DNA of 64,000 nt from Erythrobacter sanguineus (GCA_945878845.1 CAMCUB010000010.1:1-64000); one strand, 5' to 3'. Shown: positions 34,882-45,657, counted from the first letter of the stretch. Made by a program: numbers and translations. The notes: generated by a model from the letters alone, not told the origin.

Positions 34882-35556
34882 TCACAGCGTCGCCTCGATC
34901 GCGCGGGCTGCGGCCTCCGGATCATCGGCGCGGGCGATCGGGCGGCCGATCACCAACACGCTCGCGCCATTGTCGCGCGCGGCACGGGGGGTGACGACGC
35001 GCTTCTGGTCGCCCGTCCCGCCGCCCGCCGGGCGCAGGCCGGGAACGACGAAGAAGCCGTCCTTCCATGCCTTCCTCACCATCCCGACTTCCTGGCCCGA
35101 GCACACGATCCCGTCGAGCCCGGCCGCATGGGCGAGCTCGGCAAGGCGCATCACCTGCGTCTCGGCGCTGCCATAGACGCCGGTGGCGGTGAGGTCGTTC
35201 GCATCGAGGCTGGTGAGCATCGTCACCGCGACCACCTTGGTCCCCGCCGCCGCTGCTGCCTTGGCGTCTTCCATCATCGCGCGGCCCCCGGCGGCGTGGA
35301 CGGTGACGATCGCGGGTTCGTAGACGTGAATCGCCTGCATCGCGGCGGCGACGGTGTTGGGGATGTCGTGGAACTTCAGATCAAGGAAGATCGGCAGCCC
35401 GCAATGCGCAATCTCGTGCACTCCGTGCGCGCCGTGGGCGCAGAAGAACTCGAGGCCCAGTTTGACCCCGCCGATATGCGCCTTGACCTTCTCGACCAGC
35501 GCCTTGGCGGGTTCGAGCTGGGGAACGTCCAGCGCCAGATAGACCGGATTGCTCAT
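34882..35556 (-). CDS. pyrF: Orotidine 5'-phosphate decarboxylase
   Basis: A 224-residue TIM barrel making UMP from OMP. The catalytic D-K-x-x-D region is seen as IFLDLKFHDIPNTV, with an early Asp in YLALDVPQLEPA. The phosphate-binding C-terminus has ASVLVIGRPIARADDPEAA. ATG 35556 overlaps the stop of the LapA-like gene by 4 bp. Confidence 0.94.
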   Translation of the reverse strand: MSNPVYLALDVPQLEPAKALVEKVKAHIGGVKLGLEFFCAHGAHGVHEIAHCGLPIFLDLKFHDIPNTVAAAMQAIHVYEPAIVTVHAAGGRAMMEDAKAAAAAGTKVVAVTMLTSLDANDLTATGVYGSAETQVMRLAELAHAAGLDGIVCSGQEVGMVRKAWKDGFFVVPGLRPAGGGTGDQKRVVTPRAARDNGASVLVIGRPIARADDPEAAARAIEATL

Positions 35557-35945
35557 TCGCCTGTGCTCCCCCCGTCGCCCGTATCGGAAATGTCGAAGGG
35601 CTCGGGCGCTTCTCCCCCGCTTTTGCCCGGCTTGTCCACAGGGCTGTCCGCCGCAGGCGAGGCGCTTGCCGCGATGGTTCCGTCGGAGCGGTTGGCCATG
35701 GCGGTGTTCTTCAATGAGTTCTCGAGCGTGCGCACGCGCCGGCTCATGCTCCACATGACGCTGCGGTGCACCGCCCACATCGGCAGGAAGCCGGCGGTGA
35801 AGGCGAGCAGCGCCAGCACCGGCACCTTGGTCTCGAGCACGAGGTTCTGCCACAGCCGCAATTCGACCGGCTGCCAGTTGTAGGTGGCGAAGACCAGAAA
35901 GCCGAGCGCGGCCAGAACCCAGATGATGGTGCGAAGGACTTTCAC
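35553..35945 (-). CDS. LapA-domain (DUF1049) membrane protein
   Basis: A 130-residue protein with two N-terminal membrane segments (VLRTIIWVLAALGFLVFATY and VPVLALLAFTAGFLPMWAVH). They are separated by the NWQPVELRLWQN segment typical of LapA/DUF1049 domains, and a polar disordered tail rich in S, G and D follows. E. coli LapA works with LapB in regulating LPS assembly; this homologue is assigned by layout only. It lies between purB and pyrF. Confidence 0.7.
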   Translation of the reverse strand: MKVLRTIIWVLAALGFLVFATYNWQPVELRLWQNLVLETKVPVLALLAFTAGFLPMWAVHRSVMWSMSRRVRTLENSLKNTAMANRSDGTIAASASPAADSPVDKPGKSGGEAPEPFDISDTGDGGSTGE

Positions 35946-36021
35946 GAAGCTGGTGTCTCCCGATGGCCCCTTGTGGCGCCAAACCTAAGCCATTCGCTGC
36001 CCAAGTCCAGCATCGCGCGGC

Positions 36022-37332
<1,311 letters not shown>

Positions 37333-37391
37333 GTTCGACTCCGGCTCATAGGCATGGGCGTATTGCAGCGGCGCCTAGGGAAGGGGGGCGA

Positions 37392-39297
37392 TCAAGGCAA
37401 GACGGCGCCCGTTTTGCCCTCCAGTGCAGGATCGATGAGCGCCATCACCCGCGCCGCGGCGGCAGGGGTCATGTGGCTACCGTCCCAGTAATTGAGTCGG
37501 CCGTTCTCGACGATCCTGCAGCGCCCGTCCGCGCACAGCGCGGGGGTCACGTCGACGAAGGTCACCTGAGGGTGGCGCGCGGCGAAGGCCTTGAGCTTCG
37601 CGTTGACGATGCGCCCTTCGGCGAGATGCGCGGGGTAATCCGGGCGGCAGACGATGTTGCGATAGGCCTGACAGCGCAGCCATCCACCCGCCATGTGGTC
37701 GCCTGCCGCCCAGGCAGTCGGCGAATTGCCGAGCACGATCACCCGCGTCCCGCGCGGCAGGCGGGCGATGGTGCGTTCGAGCGCGGCGAGCAGCGCCGGG
37801 CCGGCTTCGGCCGAGCTGAGTCCTATCGGCTGGCCCGTGGCGCTGTCGAACAGCGACCGGTCCCAGAGCTGCGCCCACAGCACGGTGGGGATGCGGCGCG
37901 CGGTGACCAGTGCAACCAGCCGGTCGGGCAGCGCCGCGCAGGCGCGCGTCTTGGCGGTGCGCGGGGCCCGGTTGGACAAGCCGTCCGCCGCAAGACAGCC
38001 ATTCTGCGAGAGCAGCGCCCCCGCCCCGAAACGCGAGCGGGCGGCGGCGAAGTACTGGCCCGCATGGCTGTCGCCATAGAGCACGAAGTCGATGCTACCC
38101 TCGAGCGGGATCGCCACGGTGTCGTGCACACCAGCGGGTTGCAGCCCGGCAAGCCGCTGTGCCTCGGCCCCCGACAGCGGCAGGAGCGCGCGTAGGCTGC
38201 CCGCCGCGCCGACCGCAAAGGGCACGGCGAGCGCGGCGGCGCAGGCGGCGAACAGCAGCGCCGGGCGTGCGAGTACCCGGCGGCGGCGCACCGGCTCCTC
38301 GATCCAGCGCCACGAGATTGTCGCAAGCCCAACTGCGGCGAGGACGGCGGCGGTCAGTGCCAGCGGGGGGAGCGGCCCGAAGTGCACATAGCGCGCCAGC
38401 GCCAGCACCGGCTGGTGCCACAGGTAGAGCCCGAAAGAGACCAACCCCAGCCCCACGAGAGGCCGCAACGCTAGCACCCGCCCAGCGCGGTTCGCAGGGT
38501 CGGCGAAGAGCAGCACCAGCGCGGTGCCGATGGTCGGCAGCAGGAAGCCAGGGCCGGGCGAAGGTGCCGAGGGATCGATCAGTGCAAAGCCGGCAAGGAT
38601 CAGCACTATGCCCGCCGCCGCCAGCCGCCCGTCGGCGCGCGGCGGGCGGCGCAGGCCGCGCCCAGCATCAGCTCCCACATCCGCGTCGGCAGCAGGTAGA
38701 AGGTGAGCAGCGGATAGCGCGGCGCATACCACAGCGCGAGCGCAAGGCTCGCCAGCCCCGTCACCGCGATCAGCGGCAACACCGCACCGCGCGATAAGCG
38801 CCATGCGGCGAGCACCATCAGCGGGAAGACGAGGTAGAACTGCTCCTTCACCCCCAGCGTCCAGGTGTGGAGCAGCGGCAGGTTCCCCTCGACCCAGTCG
38901 AAATAGCCCGTCCCTTGGGCAAAGCGGATGTTGGACGCGAACACCGAGGCGGCGAGCAGCGCCTTGGCATATTCGGCAAAGTCATCGGGGGTGAGGATCG
39001 CCCAGGCTGCGAGCGTCGTTGCGGCGAGCATCGCGGCCAGCGCCGGGATGATGCGCCGCGCCCGCCGTTCCCAGAACCCGAGCAAGGTAAAACGCCCCTC
39101 TGCCATTTCGCGCAGGATGATCGCGGTGATGAGATAGCCGCTGATGACGAAGAACACGTCGACCCCGGCAAAGCCGCCCGGCAGCACATCGGGTGCGCAT
39201 GGTGCAGCACCACCGGGGCGATGGCGAGCGCGCGCAGACCGTCGATCTCGGGACGGTGGCCAGCAGCAGGATGCCCCGGCGACAGCGAGGGCTGCAT
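37392..39297 (-). pseudogene. Acyltransferase-3 / SGNH (OafA-like) gene with two frameshifts
   Basis: Three frames together make one protein of about 630 residues. Frame 1 from ATG 39297 gives EIDGLRALAIAPVVLHHAHP. After a 1-base loss near 39190-39193, frame 2 gives PGGFAGVDVFFVISGYLITA and the rest of the ten-helix acyltransferase core up to about 38640-38665. After another 1-base loss, frame 3 gives AGIVLILAGFALIDPSAP, the last helices and the C-terminal SGNH domain (YGDSHAGQYFAAA and the DGSH in NYWDGSHMTP). Such proteins O-acetylate surface polysaccharide. Both losses are in GC-rich runs, so sequencing error is possible. Start overlaps the radC stop by 1 base. Confidence 0.8.
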
Positions 39298-40070
39298 CAG
39301 ATCAGGCCCTTGGCCCTGAGACTGGTGTGCCCCTCGCGCCCGATGATCACGTGATCGTGGACGGTCACCCCCATGTGCCGTCCGGCCTCGGCGAGGCGTT
39401 GGGTGATCTGGATGTCGGCGCGGCTCGGCTCGGGCGAGCCGCTGGGGTGATTGTGGACAAGGATCATCGTGCTCGCGCCCACGTCCATCGCCCGGCGGAT
39501 CACCTCGCGCGGGTGGATCGCGGCCTCGTCGATGCTGCCGTCGCCCACGTGGTGGTCCTCGATCAGGCGGTTCTTGGTGTCGAGATAGAGCACCCGGACG
39601 CGTTCAATGGTGAGGTGCGCCATGTCGGTGGTGAGGTAGTCGATCAGCGCCTGCCAGCTTGAGAGCACGGGCTTGCCCATGATCTCGCCGCGCGCCATCC
39701 GCCGCGCCGCGGTGGCGACGGCCTTGAGCGCGGCCGCCGAGTTCTCGCCGATGCCCTTGACCCGCTGGAGCGCCTTGGGGTCGGCGTTCATCACGCCGGC
39801 GAGACTCCCGAACTGGGCGAGCAGCGCCTTGGCCATCGGCTTGGTGTTGCCGCGCGGGATCGCGGCATAGAGCAGGTATTCGAGCACCTCGTAATCGGCC
39901 AGCGCCTCCACCCCGCCGGTCAGCAACCGGTGCCTGAGGCGCGCGCGATGCCCGTCGCCAGCGGCTTTCCCTGCGTCCCAATCGGGCACCGCGCCGTCGA
40001 GAAAATCGAAACTGTCTTCAGCTTCCGGCAATGCGGCCCTCCGGAAAAGCGTTGGCAAGCTGTGTCTCAT
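39297..40070 (-). CDS. radC: DNA repair protein RadC
   Basis: A 257-residue RadC. The N-terminal HhH-like part is seen in DYEVLEYLLYAAIPRGNTKP, then LLAQFGSLAGVMNADP and VKGIGENSAAALKAV. The JAB domain has the metal signature LVHNHPSGSPEPSRADI with Asp, and VHDHVIIGREGHTSLRAKGL at the end. I start at ATG 40070; the upstream extension of the frame has no homology. It overlaps the downstream acyltransferase start by 1 base and is divergent from ydbH. Confidence 0.9.
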   Translation of the reverse strand: MRHSLPTLFRRAALPEAEDSFDFLDGAVPDWDAGKAAGDGHRARLRHRLLTGGVEALADYEVLEYLLYAAIPRGNTKPMAKALLAQFGSLAGVMNADPKALQRVKGIGENSAAALKAVATAARRMARGEIMGKPVLSSWQALIDYLTTDMAHLTIERVRVLYLDTKNRLIEDHHVGDGSIDEAAIHPREVIRRAMDVGASTMILVHNHPSGSPEPSRADIQITQRLAEAGRHMGVTVHDHVIIGREGHTSLRAKGLI

Positions 40071-40107
40071 TGCCTTTGGAAGGGGATACGCGCAAGAGTT
40101 GGAGACG

Positions 40108-43100
40108 ATGCGGCAAGCGGAAGCTGAGACAGTGGAGGGGCCGCAGGATGGCGGGAGCGGCCGCACGCGGCCGCGCCGCCGCTGGCGCAGCCCGGTCATG
40201 CTGGGCGTTGCTGCGCTCGCGCTGGCAGGCGGCGGGACCGCGTGGCTAAGCCGCGAGCGAATCGCTCAGGACGTTATCGACGACTATCTCGCGACCCGCG
40301 GCGTGCCAGCGACTTACGACATCGTCAGCCTCACGCCGCAGCAGCAGGTGATCGAGAATCTCGTGGTCGGCGATCCGGCGCGGCCCGACCTCACCGTGCG
40401 GCGCATGGTGATCGAGCTTGGCGTCGGCTGGCAGGGGCCCGAGGTCCGGCGCGTGTCGGTCGAGGGCGCGCGGGTGTTCCCGAAGCTCCGGGGCGGCAAG
40501 CTCAGCCTTGGGAAGCTCGATCCGCTGGTGTTCACCGGCAGCGACGCGCCGCCCGTGCTTCCCGCCATGGACGTGGTGCTGACCGACGCGCGCGGGCTGC
40601 TGGAGAGCGATTACGGCCGGGTCGGCTTCAAGCTCGACGGCAAGGGCCGGCTCGATGACGGCTTTGCCGGCGTGCTGGCCGCGACCGCGCCGGGGATCGG
40701 CACTGCGGATTGCCGAGCGACAAGCGCGACGCTTTACGGCAGCCTCACCACCGCGGACGGCGCGCCTGCCTTCGATGGTCCGCTGCGGCTGACGGGGCTC
40801 GACTGCGGGGGCGCGAGCCTCGCGCGCGCCGATATCGGCACCAAGGCCAGCCTTGCTCCCGGGTTTGCCTCTGCCACCGCCGATTTCCGGGTGTCGGGCG
40901 GGGGCGTGCAAGCGGGCGATCTTGTCGCAGCGGGGCTGGGCGGGAGCGCCGAGCTTGGCTGGTCGGAAGGCCGCCTCGCATTTGGGCACGATCTGGCGCT
41001 GACCGGCCTTGCCGCGCCGCAGGGTCGCCTCGCGCGGCTCGCGGTCGAGGGCGACTGGCGCGGCGCGGCGGACGGGTCGAGCGGCCAGTGGGAAGGCACC
41101 CTGCGCGGCGCGGGCCTCTCCCCCGCCAAGGATCTCAGCTCGAGCCTTGCCGCAATCGAACGCGGCTCTGCGGGCACGCTGATCGCGCCGCTCATGGCCC
41201 GCGCGCGGACCAGCCTTGGCACGGCGCTTGAGGGGGCGAGTTTCCGCGGCGATGCCATCATCCGCCACAGGGGCGCCGAAGCCTCGCTTGTGATTCCCGA
41301 GGCCAGCCTAGCCAGCGCACGCGGGACGCGGGTGCTGGCGCTCTCGCGGGCGGGCGGGAAGCTGACGCCAAGCGGCGTGAGCGGGCTGGTGGGCAGTCTG
41401 CTGGCGGGCGGCGAGGGGCTGCCCTCGATCAACGGGCGGATCTCGCAGGAACCGGGAGGGGGCTGGAGCGCACGGATCGCCATGGTCGATTACGCCGCCG
41501 GAGCAAACCGCCTCGCGATCCCGCGCCTGACGCTGAAGAGCGGTTCAAGCGGGGCGCTCGCTTTCGAAGGTTTGGTGAAGGCCAGCGGCGCCCTGCCCGG
41601 CGGCGGGGTCAATGACCTTGATCTGCCGCTCGAGGGCACATGGTCGCAAGGCGCGGGCCTCGCGCTCGGCAGGCGCTGCACACCGCTGCGCTTTGCCAAG
41701 CTCGCGCTCTCGGGCCTGACGCTGGCGGGGCAGCAGGTCACGCTGTGCCCTGAGAGCCGCGCGCCGATCCTGACCTATCGCGACCGCCTGCGCCTCGCCG
41801 CGCGCACCGGCGCGCTCAAGCTTGAGGGCACGCTCGGCGAGAGCCCGGCCAGCCTTGCGGCGGCGGGCGTCACGCTGCGCTATCCGGAGCCCTTCGCGAT
41901 TGAGGGCCTTGCCGGGCGCATCAGCGAAGGCAGCAGCGAAGTGCGCCTCTCGGCCGCCACGCTCACCGGCCGCTTCGGCGAAGCGATCACCGGCGATTTC
42001 GCAGGCGGCGAAGCGCGGCTAGCCGCCGTGCCTCTCGATCTCGACTCCATTGCCGGGGGCTGGACCTTTGCCGATGGCGTGCTGAGCCTTGCTGGCGCGA
42101 GCTTCACTCTGACTGACCGCCCGAACGCCGACCATCCCGAGCCGCGCTTCACGCCCATGCGGGCCGAGGGCGCGATGCTCCGGCTTGAAGACAACCGCAT
42201 CACCGCCGACGCGCAGCTTGCCCACCGCGAATCGGGCCGCGCCGTCGCCAATGTCACGATCACCCACGATTTGGGCACCGCTGCCGGCAGCGCGCGCTTT
42301 GCCGTTCCCGCGCTGGTGTTCAACAAGGGCTTCCAGCCCGAGGACCTCTCCTATCTCGCCAAGGGCGTGATCGCCTTCGCCGATGGCAGCGTGACCGGTA
42401 ACGGGCGGATCGACTGGGAGGGCGAGACGCTCACCAGCTCGGGCACCTTCGGCACCAGCGGGCTCGATTTTGCCGCCGCCTTCGGGCCGGTGCGGGGGCT
42501 TGCGGGTGAAGTTGTGTTCACCGATCTCCTCAATCTCACCACCGCGCCCGACCAGACGCTGACGATCGCCGCGATCAACCCCGGGGTCGAGGCGCTGGAG
42601 GGTACGGTGCAATTCGAGGTGCGGGACGGCACGCTCCTGTCGCTTGAGGACGCGCGTTTCCCGTTCATGGGCGGCACCCTCACGATGCGCCCGCTGGTGA
42701 TGGACTTCAGCCAGCCCGAGGAACGCCGCTACGTCTTCGAGATCTCCGGACTCGATGCCGCCCGCTTCGTGGCCGAAATGGAGCTCAGCAACCTCTCGGC
42801 GACCGGCATCTTCGACGGCACCGTGCCGATCGTGTTCGACAAGGACGGCCGCGGGCGGATCGACGACGGCGTGCTGGTGGCGCGCGAAGGCGGGGGCAAT
42901 GTCGCCTATATCGGCGAGCTCAGCTACGAGGACCTCGGCACGATGGGCAACTACGCCTTTTCCGCGCTGCGCTCGGTCGACTATCGCCAGATGCGGGTCG
43001 CGCTGGGCGGGCAGCTTGATGGCGAGATCATCACCAGCTTCGAATTCGACGGCGTGCGCCAGGGCGCGGGCACCAGCAGCAATTTCGTCACCCGCCGCCT

Positions 43101-43326
43101 CGCCAAGCTGCCGATCCGGTTCAAGGTCAATGTCCGCGCGGAGCATTTCTATCAGCTAACGACCATGGTCCGATCGTTCTGGGATATCGATTTCCTCGGC
43201 AGTCCGATCGATCGCGGGCTGCTCAAGGCGGACAATGGCCGCTTCGTTCCCGCCAATCCCGCCCGTCCTACCTTGCCGGGCGCTATCCAACCCGTTCAAC
43301 CTGCCGAAAGCGAAAGCAAGCCATGA
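40108..43326 (+). CDS. ydbH: YdbH-family AsmA-like intermembrane transport protein
   Basis: A 1072-residue protein anchored by one N-terminal membrane helix (VMLGVAALALAGGGTAWL), followed by a long beta-rich periplasmic region. The C-terminal dicarboxylate-rich part ends with LDGEIITSFEFDGVRQG, FVTRRLAKLPIRFKVNV and FYQLTTMVRSFWD, typical of YdbH. In E. coli YdbH, with TamB and YhdP, forms a bridge that carries phospholipids to the outer membrane. It heads ydbH-ynbE-ydbL, the same order as in E. coli, which supports the call. ATG 40108 is chosen; TTG 40099 is three codons upstream. Confidence 0.88.
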   Translation: MRQAEAETVEGPQDGGSGRTRPRRRWRSPVMLGVAALALAGGGTAWLSRERIAQDVIDDYLATRGVPATYDIVSLTPQQQVIENLVVGDPARPDLTVRRMVIELGVGWQGPEVRRVSVEGARVFPKLRGGKLSLGKLDPLVFTGSDAPPVLPAMDVVLTDARGLLESDYGRVGFKLDGKGRLDDGFAGVLAATAPGIGTADCRATSATLYGSLTTADGAPAFDGPLRLTGLDCGGASLARADIGTKASLAPGFASATADFRVSGGGVQAGDLVAAGLGGSAELGWSEGRLAFGHDLALTGLAAPQGRLARLAVEGDWRGAADGSSGQWEGTLRGAGLSPAKDLSSSLAAIERGSAGTLIAPLMARARTSLGTALEGASFRGDAIIRHRGAEASLVIPEASLASARGTRVLALSRAGGKLTPSGVSGLVGSLLAGGEGLPSINGRISQEPGGGWSARIAMVDYAAGANRLAIPRLTLKSGSSGALAFEGLVKASGALPGGGVNDLDLPLEGTWSQGAGLALGRRCTPLRFAKLALSGLTLAGQQVTLCPESRAPILTYRDRLRLAARTGALKLEGTLGESPASLAAAGVTLRYPEPFAIEGLAGRISEGSSEVRLSAATLTGRFGEAITGDFAGGEARLAAVPLDLDSIAGGWTFADGVLSLAGASFTLTDRPNADHPEPRFTPMRAEGAMLRLEDNRITADAQLAHRESGRAVANVTITHDLGTAAGSARFAVPALVFNKGFQPEDLSYLAKGVIAFADGSVTGNGRIDWEGETLTSSGTFGTSGLDFAAAFGPVRGLAGEVVFTDLLNLTTAPDQTLTIAAINPGVEALEGTVQFEVRDGTLLSLEDARFPFMGGTLTMRPLVMDFSQPEERRYVFEISGLDAARFVAEMELSNLSATGIFDGTVPIVFDKDGRGRIDDGVLVAREGGGNVAYIGELSYEDLGTMGNYAFSALRSVDYRQMRVALGGQLDGEIITSFEFDGVRQGAGTSSNFVTRRLAKLPIRFKVNVRAEHFYQLTTMVRSFWDIDFLGSPIDRGLLKADNGRFVPANPARPTLPGAIQPVQPAESESKP

Positions 43327-43397
43327 TGCATCACGAATTGACCGCGCCGGGCGGCGCTGCCACATCCTCGGGACACAGCCGGGGAAGCGGAGCGCAG

Positions 43398-43601
43398 ATG
43401 GGGCGGCACATGACAGGACGACACCGGGCGATGATGGCCGGAGCGGCGATCCTTTCGGCGGGCCTTGGCGGATGCATCAACATCGCCGCGCCCGATGCGC
43501 CGATCGTGATCGAGCTCAACATCAACATCCGGCAGGAAGTGATTTACCGGCTCGCCGAAGACGCGGCCAACACGATTGAAGAGAACCCGGACATCTTCTG
43601 A
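43398..43601 (+). CDS. ynbE: YnbE-family outer membrane lipoprotein
   Basis: A short lipoprotein. The signal region AMMAGAAILSAGLGGC has a lipobox ending GGC, and the mature part is INIAAPDAPIVIELNINIRQ then EVIYRLAEDAANTIEENPDI, matching YnbE (a small lipoprotein that docks YdbH at the outer membrane in E. coli). ATG 43398 has GGAG upstream. The frame is open back to ATG 43323, which overlaps the ydbH stop, so a form with 25 more residues is possible. Confidence 0.8.
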   Translation: MGRHMTGRHRAMMAGAAILSAGLGGCINIAAPDAPIVIELNINIRQEVIYRLAEDAANTIEENPDIF

Positions 43602-43630
43602 AAGGTGCCCGGCGATCTGGAGAAAAGCTG

Positions 43631-44011
43631 ATGTTGAATGCCAAATCCGCAAGTCTGGCCGTGCTGGTCGCCATCGCGGCGCTGTCCGTGCCCGCGTCGG
43701 CGCAGCGCGATCCTGCTTTTGATGCCGCACGCGCCTCGGGCCAGGTTGGCGAGAAGGTTGACGGCTATGTCGGCATTGTCGGAAAGGAAACGACCGAGCT
43801 TCGCCGGATCGTGGACGACATCAACATCAAGCGCAAAGCCGTTTACACCGAACGCGCGCAGGCCAAGAATGCGACGATCGAGGAATATGCCCTGACGATC
43901 GGCTGCCAGCAGATTCTCAAGACCGTGGAGGGGGAAAAGTATCAGGCCCCCGATGGCACCTGGCAAACCCGCACCAGCGCTCCCCCGATCCGCCACTCCA
44001 AGTGCCCGTGA
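43631..44011 (+). CDS. ydbL: YdbL family protein (DUF1318)
   Basis: A 126-residue periplasmic protein with a signal peptide (LAVLVAIAALSVPASAQRDP). The YdbL/DUF1318 segment begins DAARASGQVGEKVDGYVGIV and continues to DDINIKRKAVYTERAQ. In E. coli YdbL modulates the YdbH-YnbE bridge. It is the third gene of the set, 29 bases after ynbE. A strong palindrome begins at its stop codon. Confidence 0.88.
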   Translation: MLNAKSASLAVLVAIAALSVPASAQRDPAFDAARASGQVGEKVDGYVGIVGKETTELRRIVDDINIKRKAVYTERAQAKNATIEEYALTIGCQQILKTVEGEKYQAPDGTWQTRTSAPPIRHSKCP

Positions 44012-44034
44012 GTTTTGTGCAGTTGCACAAAACT
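44011..44034. repeat. Perfect 24-bp palindrome after ydbL
   Basis: Arms AGTTTTGTGCA and TGCACAAAACT are perfect 11-bp complements around GT. It starts on the last base of the ydbL stop codon and lies about 107 bp before atpI. No T-run follows, so a DNA-binding site is as likely as a transcript hairpin. Confidence 0.75.
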
Positions 44035-44038
44035 CTCA

Positions 44039-44097
44039 GCCCGCCGATGTTGACACGTATCTAGCCCCCTTCTAAGGGGGCGGCGCCCTCGGCGGGC
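44039..44097 (+). repeat. Nested hairpin structure between ydbL and atpI
   Basis: Outer arms GCCCGCCGA (44039-44047) and TCGGCGGGC (44089-44097) enclose an inner perfect hairpin GCCCCCTT/AAGGGGGC (44064-44081). A TTGACA at 44050-44055 lies inside the structure and could be a -35 box for the ATP synthase operon, but no clear -10 follows at 16-18 bp. It could be a terminator, an attenuator or an mRNA-protecting structure. Confidence 0.55.
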
Positions 44098-44140
44098 ACC
44101 TTGTTGCATGTGGCTTGGCCTTGCGTTTAGAGGCGATGGC

Positions 44141-44500
44141 ATGAGCGACGAGAAACCCGCCCGAGAACCCATTCACGAGGATGCGCGGATCGACGCGCTC
44201 GAAGCGCGGCTCAAGGCCGCACGCGAGCGCGAAGAGCAGCGCAACCGGCCACAGGTGAAGGGTGTCGATGCGAATTACCGCAGCGGCAACCGCGCTCTGG
44301 CCAGCCTTCTGGGAGGGATCATCGGCGGCTTGGTGATCGGCTTTGCGATAGACGCATTGCTCGGCATCGCGCCCTGGGGCCTGTTAGGCGGGTTGTTCCT
44401 CGGAACGGCGGCGGCTTTCAGAAGCATTGTTCAGAGCGCGAATACGCGCCCCGCAGACGAGGCCGAGCACCGGGATCGCGAGGGACAGCCCCCCGCCTGA
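44141..44500 (+). CDS. atpI: ATP synthase assembly protein AtpI
   Basis: A 119-residue protein: charged N-terminus with a coiled-coil stretch (IDALEARLKAAREREEQR), two membrane helices (ALASLLGGIIGGLVIGFAID and APWGLLGGLFLGTAAAF), and a polar tail. This is the AtpI/Gene1 layout that precedes atpB in alphaproteobacteria. ATG 44141 has AGAGGCGA upstream. It heads the F0 operon. Confidence 0.85.
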   Translation: MSDEKPAREPIHEDARIDALEARLKAAREREEQRNRPQVKGVDANYRSGNRALASLLGGIIGGLVIGFAIDALLGIAPWGLLGGLFLGTAAAFRSIVQSANTRPADEAEHRDREGQPPA

Positions 44501-44560
44501 TCCGGTCAAGGCCCCCTCGAGGGGCGCGTTTGATGTGAAACATTTGGGGATCTTTCGATC

Positions 44561-45352
44561 GTGGCAGCCGAAGAAGGCAAGGTTGATCCGATGAAGCAGT
44601 TCACCATCGAACCCCTGCTGGGGTCCGATTGGCAGCTGGGCGACGGAATCAACATCGCGTTCACCAACTCCGCGCTGTGGATGGCGATCACTGCTGTCCT
44701 CGTCTGGGTGTTCGTCGCGGGCGGCATGAAGCGCCAGCTGGTGCCGGGCCGCTGGCAGATGGCGGTCGAGACCATGACCGGTTTCATCGACGACCTGCTC
44801 GAAGCGAATGTCGGCAAGGCCGGGCGCAAATATGTGCCCTACATCTTCACGCTGTTCATGTTCATCCTGTTCGGCAACCTGCTCGGCCTCGTGCCGGTGG
44901 GGCTGATCCCGGGCTTCCACGCCTTCACCTTCACCAGCCACTTCACCGCGACCGGCGTGCTCGCGATCATGAGCTTCTCGATCGTACTGATCGTCGGCTT
45001 CTGGAAGCACGGGCTTCACTTCTTCTCGCTGTTCTGGCCCTCGAACACCCCGTGGTTCCTGGCCGCGCCGATCAGCCTGATCGAGCTCGTCAGCTTCATG
45101 GTCCGCCCCTTCAGCCTCGCGCTGCGACTGTTCGTCGCGATGATGGCCGGGCACGTCCTGCTCAAGGTGCTGGCGAGCTTCGTGATCGCCGGCGGCGGCG
45201 CGGGTCTTGGGCTTGGTGTGCTGGTCGGTGTGCCGAGCTTCGTGCTGATGGTCGCCATCAGCGCGCTCGAAATTCTCGTGGCCGGCATTCAGGCCTACGT
45301 CTTCGCGCTCCTGACCTCGCTCTACATCAACGATGCGGAAAATCTTCACTGA
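44561..45352 (+). CDS. atpB: ATP synthase F0 subunit a
   Basis: A 263-residue membrane stator subunit of the proton channel. The essential Arg is in the helix LVSFMVRPFSLALRLFVAMM, with the family signature GHVLLKVL. The N-terminus KVDPMKQFTIEPLLGSDW is typical of alphaproteobacteria. GTG 44561 is the start, with an alternative ATG at 44591. Between atpI and atpE. Confidence 0.95.
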   Translation: MAAEEGKVDPMKQFTIEPLLGSDWQLGDGINIAFTNSALWMAITAVLVWVFVAGGMKRQLVPGRWQMAVETMTGFIDDLLEANVGKAGRKYVPYIFTLFMFILFGNLLGLVPVGLIPGFHAFTFTSHFTATGVLAIMSFSIVLIVGFWKHGLHFFSLFWPSNTPWFLAAPISLIELVSFMVRPFSLALRLFVAMMAGHVLLKVLASFVIAGGGAGLGLGVLVGVPSFVLMVAISALEILVAGIQAYVFALLTSLYINDAENLH

Positions 45353-45416
45353 GGGCCTTCAGAGGCGCTCTTCACTACCATCGCCAACAATCAGAATTTC
45401 AACGGAGTTTAATACC

Positions 45417-45641
45417 ATGGACGCACAAGCTGCAGCTCTTCTCGGTGCCGGTCTCGCGGCAATCGGCGCTGGCCTCGCCGCGCTCGGCGTGGGCAACGTC
45501 TTTGCCTCGTTCCTCGAAGGCGCGCTGCGCAATCCGGGTGCTGCTGACGGCCAGCAGGGCCGCCTGTTCATCGGCTTCGCGGCCGCCGAACTTCTCGGCC
45601 TGCTGGCCTTCGTGATCGCCGTCCTGCTGATCTTCAGCTAA
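45417..45641 (+). CDS. atpE: ATP synthase F0 subunit c
   Basis: A 74-residue two-helix hairpin forming the rotor ring. Helix 1 is GAGLAAIGAGLAALGVGNVF; the polar loop is ALRNPGAADGQQGRLF; helix 2 carries the proton-binding Glu in GFAAAELLGLLAFVIAVLL. AACGGAG precedes the ATG. A GC hairpin follows the stop. Confidence 0.96.
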   Translation: MDAQAAALLGAGLAAIGAGLAALGVGNVFASFLEGALRNPGAADGQQGRLFIGFAAAELLGLLAFVIAVLLIFS

Positions 45642-45657
45642 GACGGAATGTGGCCTG

